DNA of 23,238 bases from Acidothermaceae bacterium (GTDB lineage: Bacteria; Actinomycetota; Actinomycetes; Acidothermales; Acidothermaceae), in the NCBI GenBank assembly GCA_025925185.1, contig JAICLV010000019.1, forward strand, positions 1-23,238, written 5' to 3'. Each line of letters begins with the position of its first letter. Position 1 is the stretch's first letter. The position numbers and the translations under genes are program-made. The notes under the pieces are model-generated. The model ran no database searches. It saw only the letters and a program-made list of their open reading frames with translations, and had not been told where the DNA came from. Below are positions 22,616 to 23,238 of this stretch, piece by piece.

Positions 22616-23238
22616 GCCACAACAGCGACGGCCTCGACGTCCACGGATTGCAAGACGCCGCCAAGCGGCACTTGTGGATGCACTTCACCAGGATGTCGTC
22701 CTACGCCGACCATGACGTCCCCGTGATCACCCGCGGCGAGGGCGCCTACGTTTACGACCAGCACGGCAAGCGCTACCTCGACGGCCTGTCCGGCCTGTTC
22801 GTGACGATGGTCGGGCACGGCCGCACCGAGATCGCCGACGCGGCCGCCCGGCAGATGAAAGACCTCGCGTACTTCCCCCTGTGGAGCTACGCGCACCCGC
22901 AAGCGGTCGAACTCGCCGAACGGCTGGCCGGGCTCTCTCCGGGCGATCTCAATCGGGTCTTCTTCACGACCGGCGGTTCGGAAGCCGTGGAGTCGGCCTG
23001 GAAGCTCGCCCGCCAGTACTTCAAGTCCACCGGCGAGCCGAGCCGCTACAAGGTGCTGAGCCGCTACATCGCCTACCACGGCACGACGATGGGCGCGCTG
23101 TCGATCACCGGGCTGCCGGCCATCAAGACACCGTTCGAGCCGTTGGTGCCGGGGGGCGTCCGCGTCCCCAACACCAACTTCTATCGCGCGCCTGAACATG
23201 GCGACGACATCGAGGCGTTCGGTGTGTGGGCCGCTGAC
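22612..23238 (+). CDS. Class-III aminotransferase, putrescine/omega-amino acid:pyruvate type (cut by right edge)
   Basis: The first 209 residues are present. They read like the SpuC/omega-amine:pyruvate transaminase branch: DAAKRHLWMHFTRMSSYADH (~15-34), GAYVYDQHGKRYLDGLSGLF, VTMVGHGRTEIADAA, FPLWSYAHPQAVELAE, FFTTGGSEAVESAWKLARQY (PLP phosphate loop at 121-125) and SRYIAYHGTTMGALSITG. The catalytic lysine lies beyond the window. These enzymes transfer the terminal amine of putrescine, spermidine or omega-amino acids to pyruvate, giving an aminoaldehyde and alanine. The ATG at 22612 overlaps the Lrp stop by four bases, so the two are co-transcribed. The aldehyde product would suit the aminobutyraldehyde dehydrogenase at 4673-6142. 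Confidence 0.88.
   Translation, partial: MSHNSDGLDVHGLQDAAKRHLWMHFTRMSSYADHDVPVITRGEGAYVYDQHGKRYLDGLSGLFVTMVGHGRTEIADAAARQMKDLAYFPLWSYAHPQAVELAERLAGLSPGDLNRVFFTTGGSEAVESAWKLARQYFKSTGEPSRYKVLSRYIAYHGTTMGALSITGLPAIKTPFEPLVPGGVRVPNTNFYRAPEHGDDIEAFGVWAAD

Noticed and set aside
22594..23199. Minus-strand open frame opposite the terminal aminotransferase
   Set aside because: Antisense shadow of a gene with clear aminotransferase motifs.

Overview
The window is strongly GC-rich throughout and reads as chromosomal DNA of an actinobacterium. Evidence for this includes a DUF222/13E12-type HNH protein, a SigE-family ECF sigma factor with a partner membrane protein, Tat (SRRxFLR) signals, frequent GTG/TTG starts with 4-nt stop/start overlaps, and a small tail-anchored protein of a type I associate with Streptomyces relatives. 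The genus cannot be fixed from the sequence. No tRNA, rRNA, CRISPR array, insertion sequence or prophage gene was seen.

Left part (1-3234): a Gfo/Idh/MocA oxidoreductase on the minus strand runs off the left edge and passes into a C-rich low-complexity tract. Next come a short hypothetical gene, a degenerate 15-16-bp tandem repeat (905-1015), a DUF222-HNH protein on the plus strand, and a convergent PPOX-type flavin-binding protein.

Middle part (3366-10441): on the minus strand, a class-III aminotransferase is coupled to an aminobutyraldehyde-type dehydrogenase. These are followed by a lipoprotein alpha/beta hydrolase and a sigma factor/membrane-protein pair (ATGA overlap). Diverging from the sigma factor are a GH1 beta-glucosidase with a Tat lipoprotein signal and a small tail-anchored protein. 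Two long hairpins (7180-7227 and 8406-8448) flank the sigma-factor unit.

Right part (10658-23238): a polyamine/GABA utilisation region. A tightly packed minus-strand operon runs potD-potA-potB-potC (uptake), a PuuB-like FAD amine oxidase, a CoA-acylating semialdehyde dehydrogenase (MmsA type) and a saccharopine/carboxynorspermidine-dehydrogenase-like protein. It converges, one base apart, on a plus-strand gabT plus a divergent GSAM-like aminotransferase. Upstream of potD, an Lrp/AsnC regulator and an omega-amine:pyruvate-type aminotransferase (cut by the right edge) diverge from a 379-bp regulatory region.

Together the genes could import putrescine/spermidine, deaminate them by aminotransferase or FAD oxidase, oxidise the aminoaldehydes to GABA or beta-alanine, and pass these through GabT-type aminotransferases and semialdehyde dehydrogenases into central metabolism under Lrp control. 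The catalytic family calls rest on visible motifs. The pathway assembly and exact substrates are inference.
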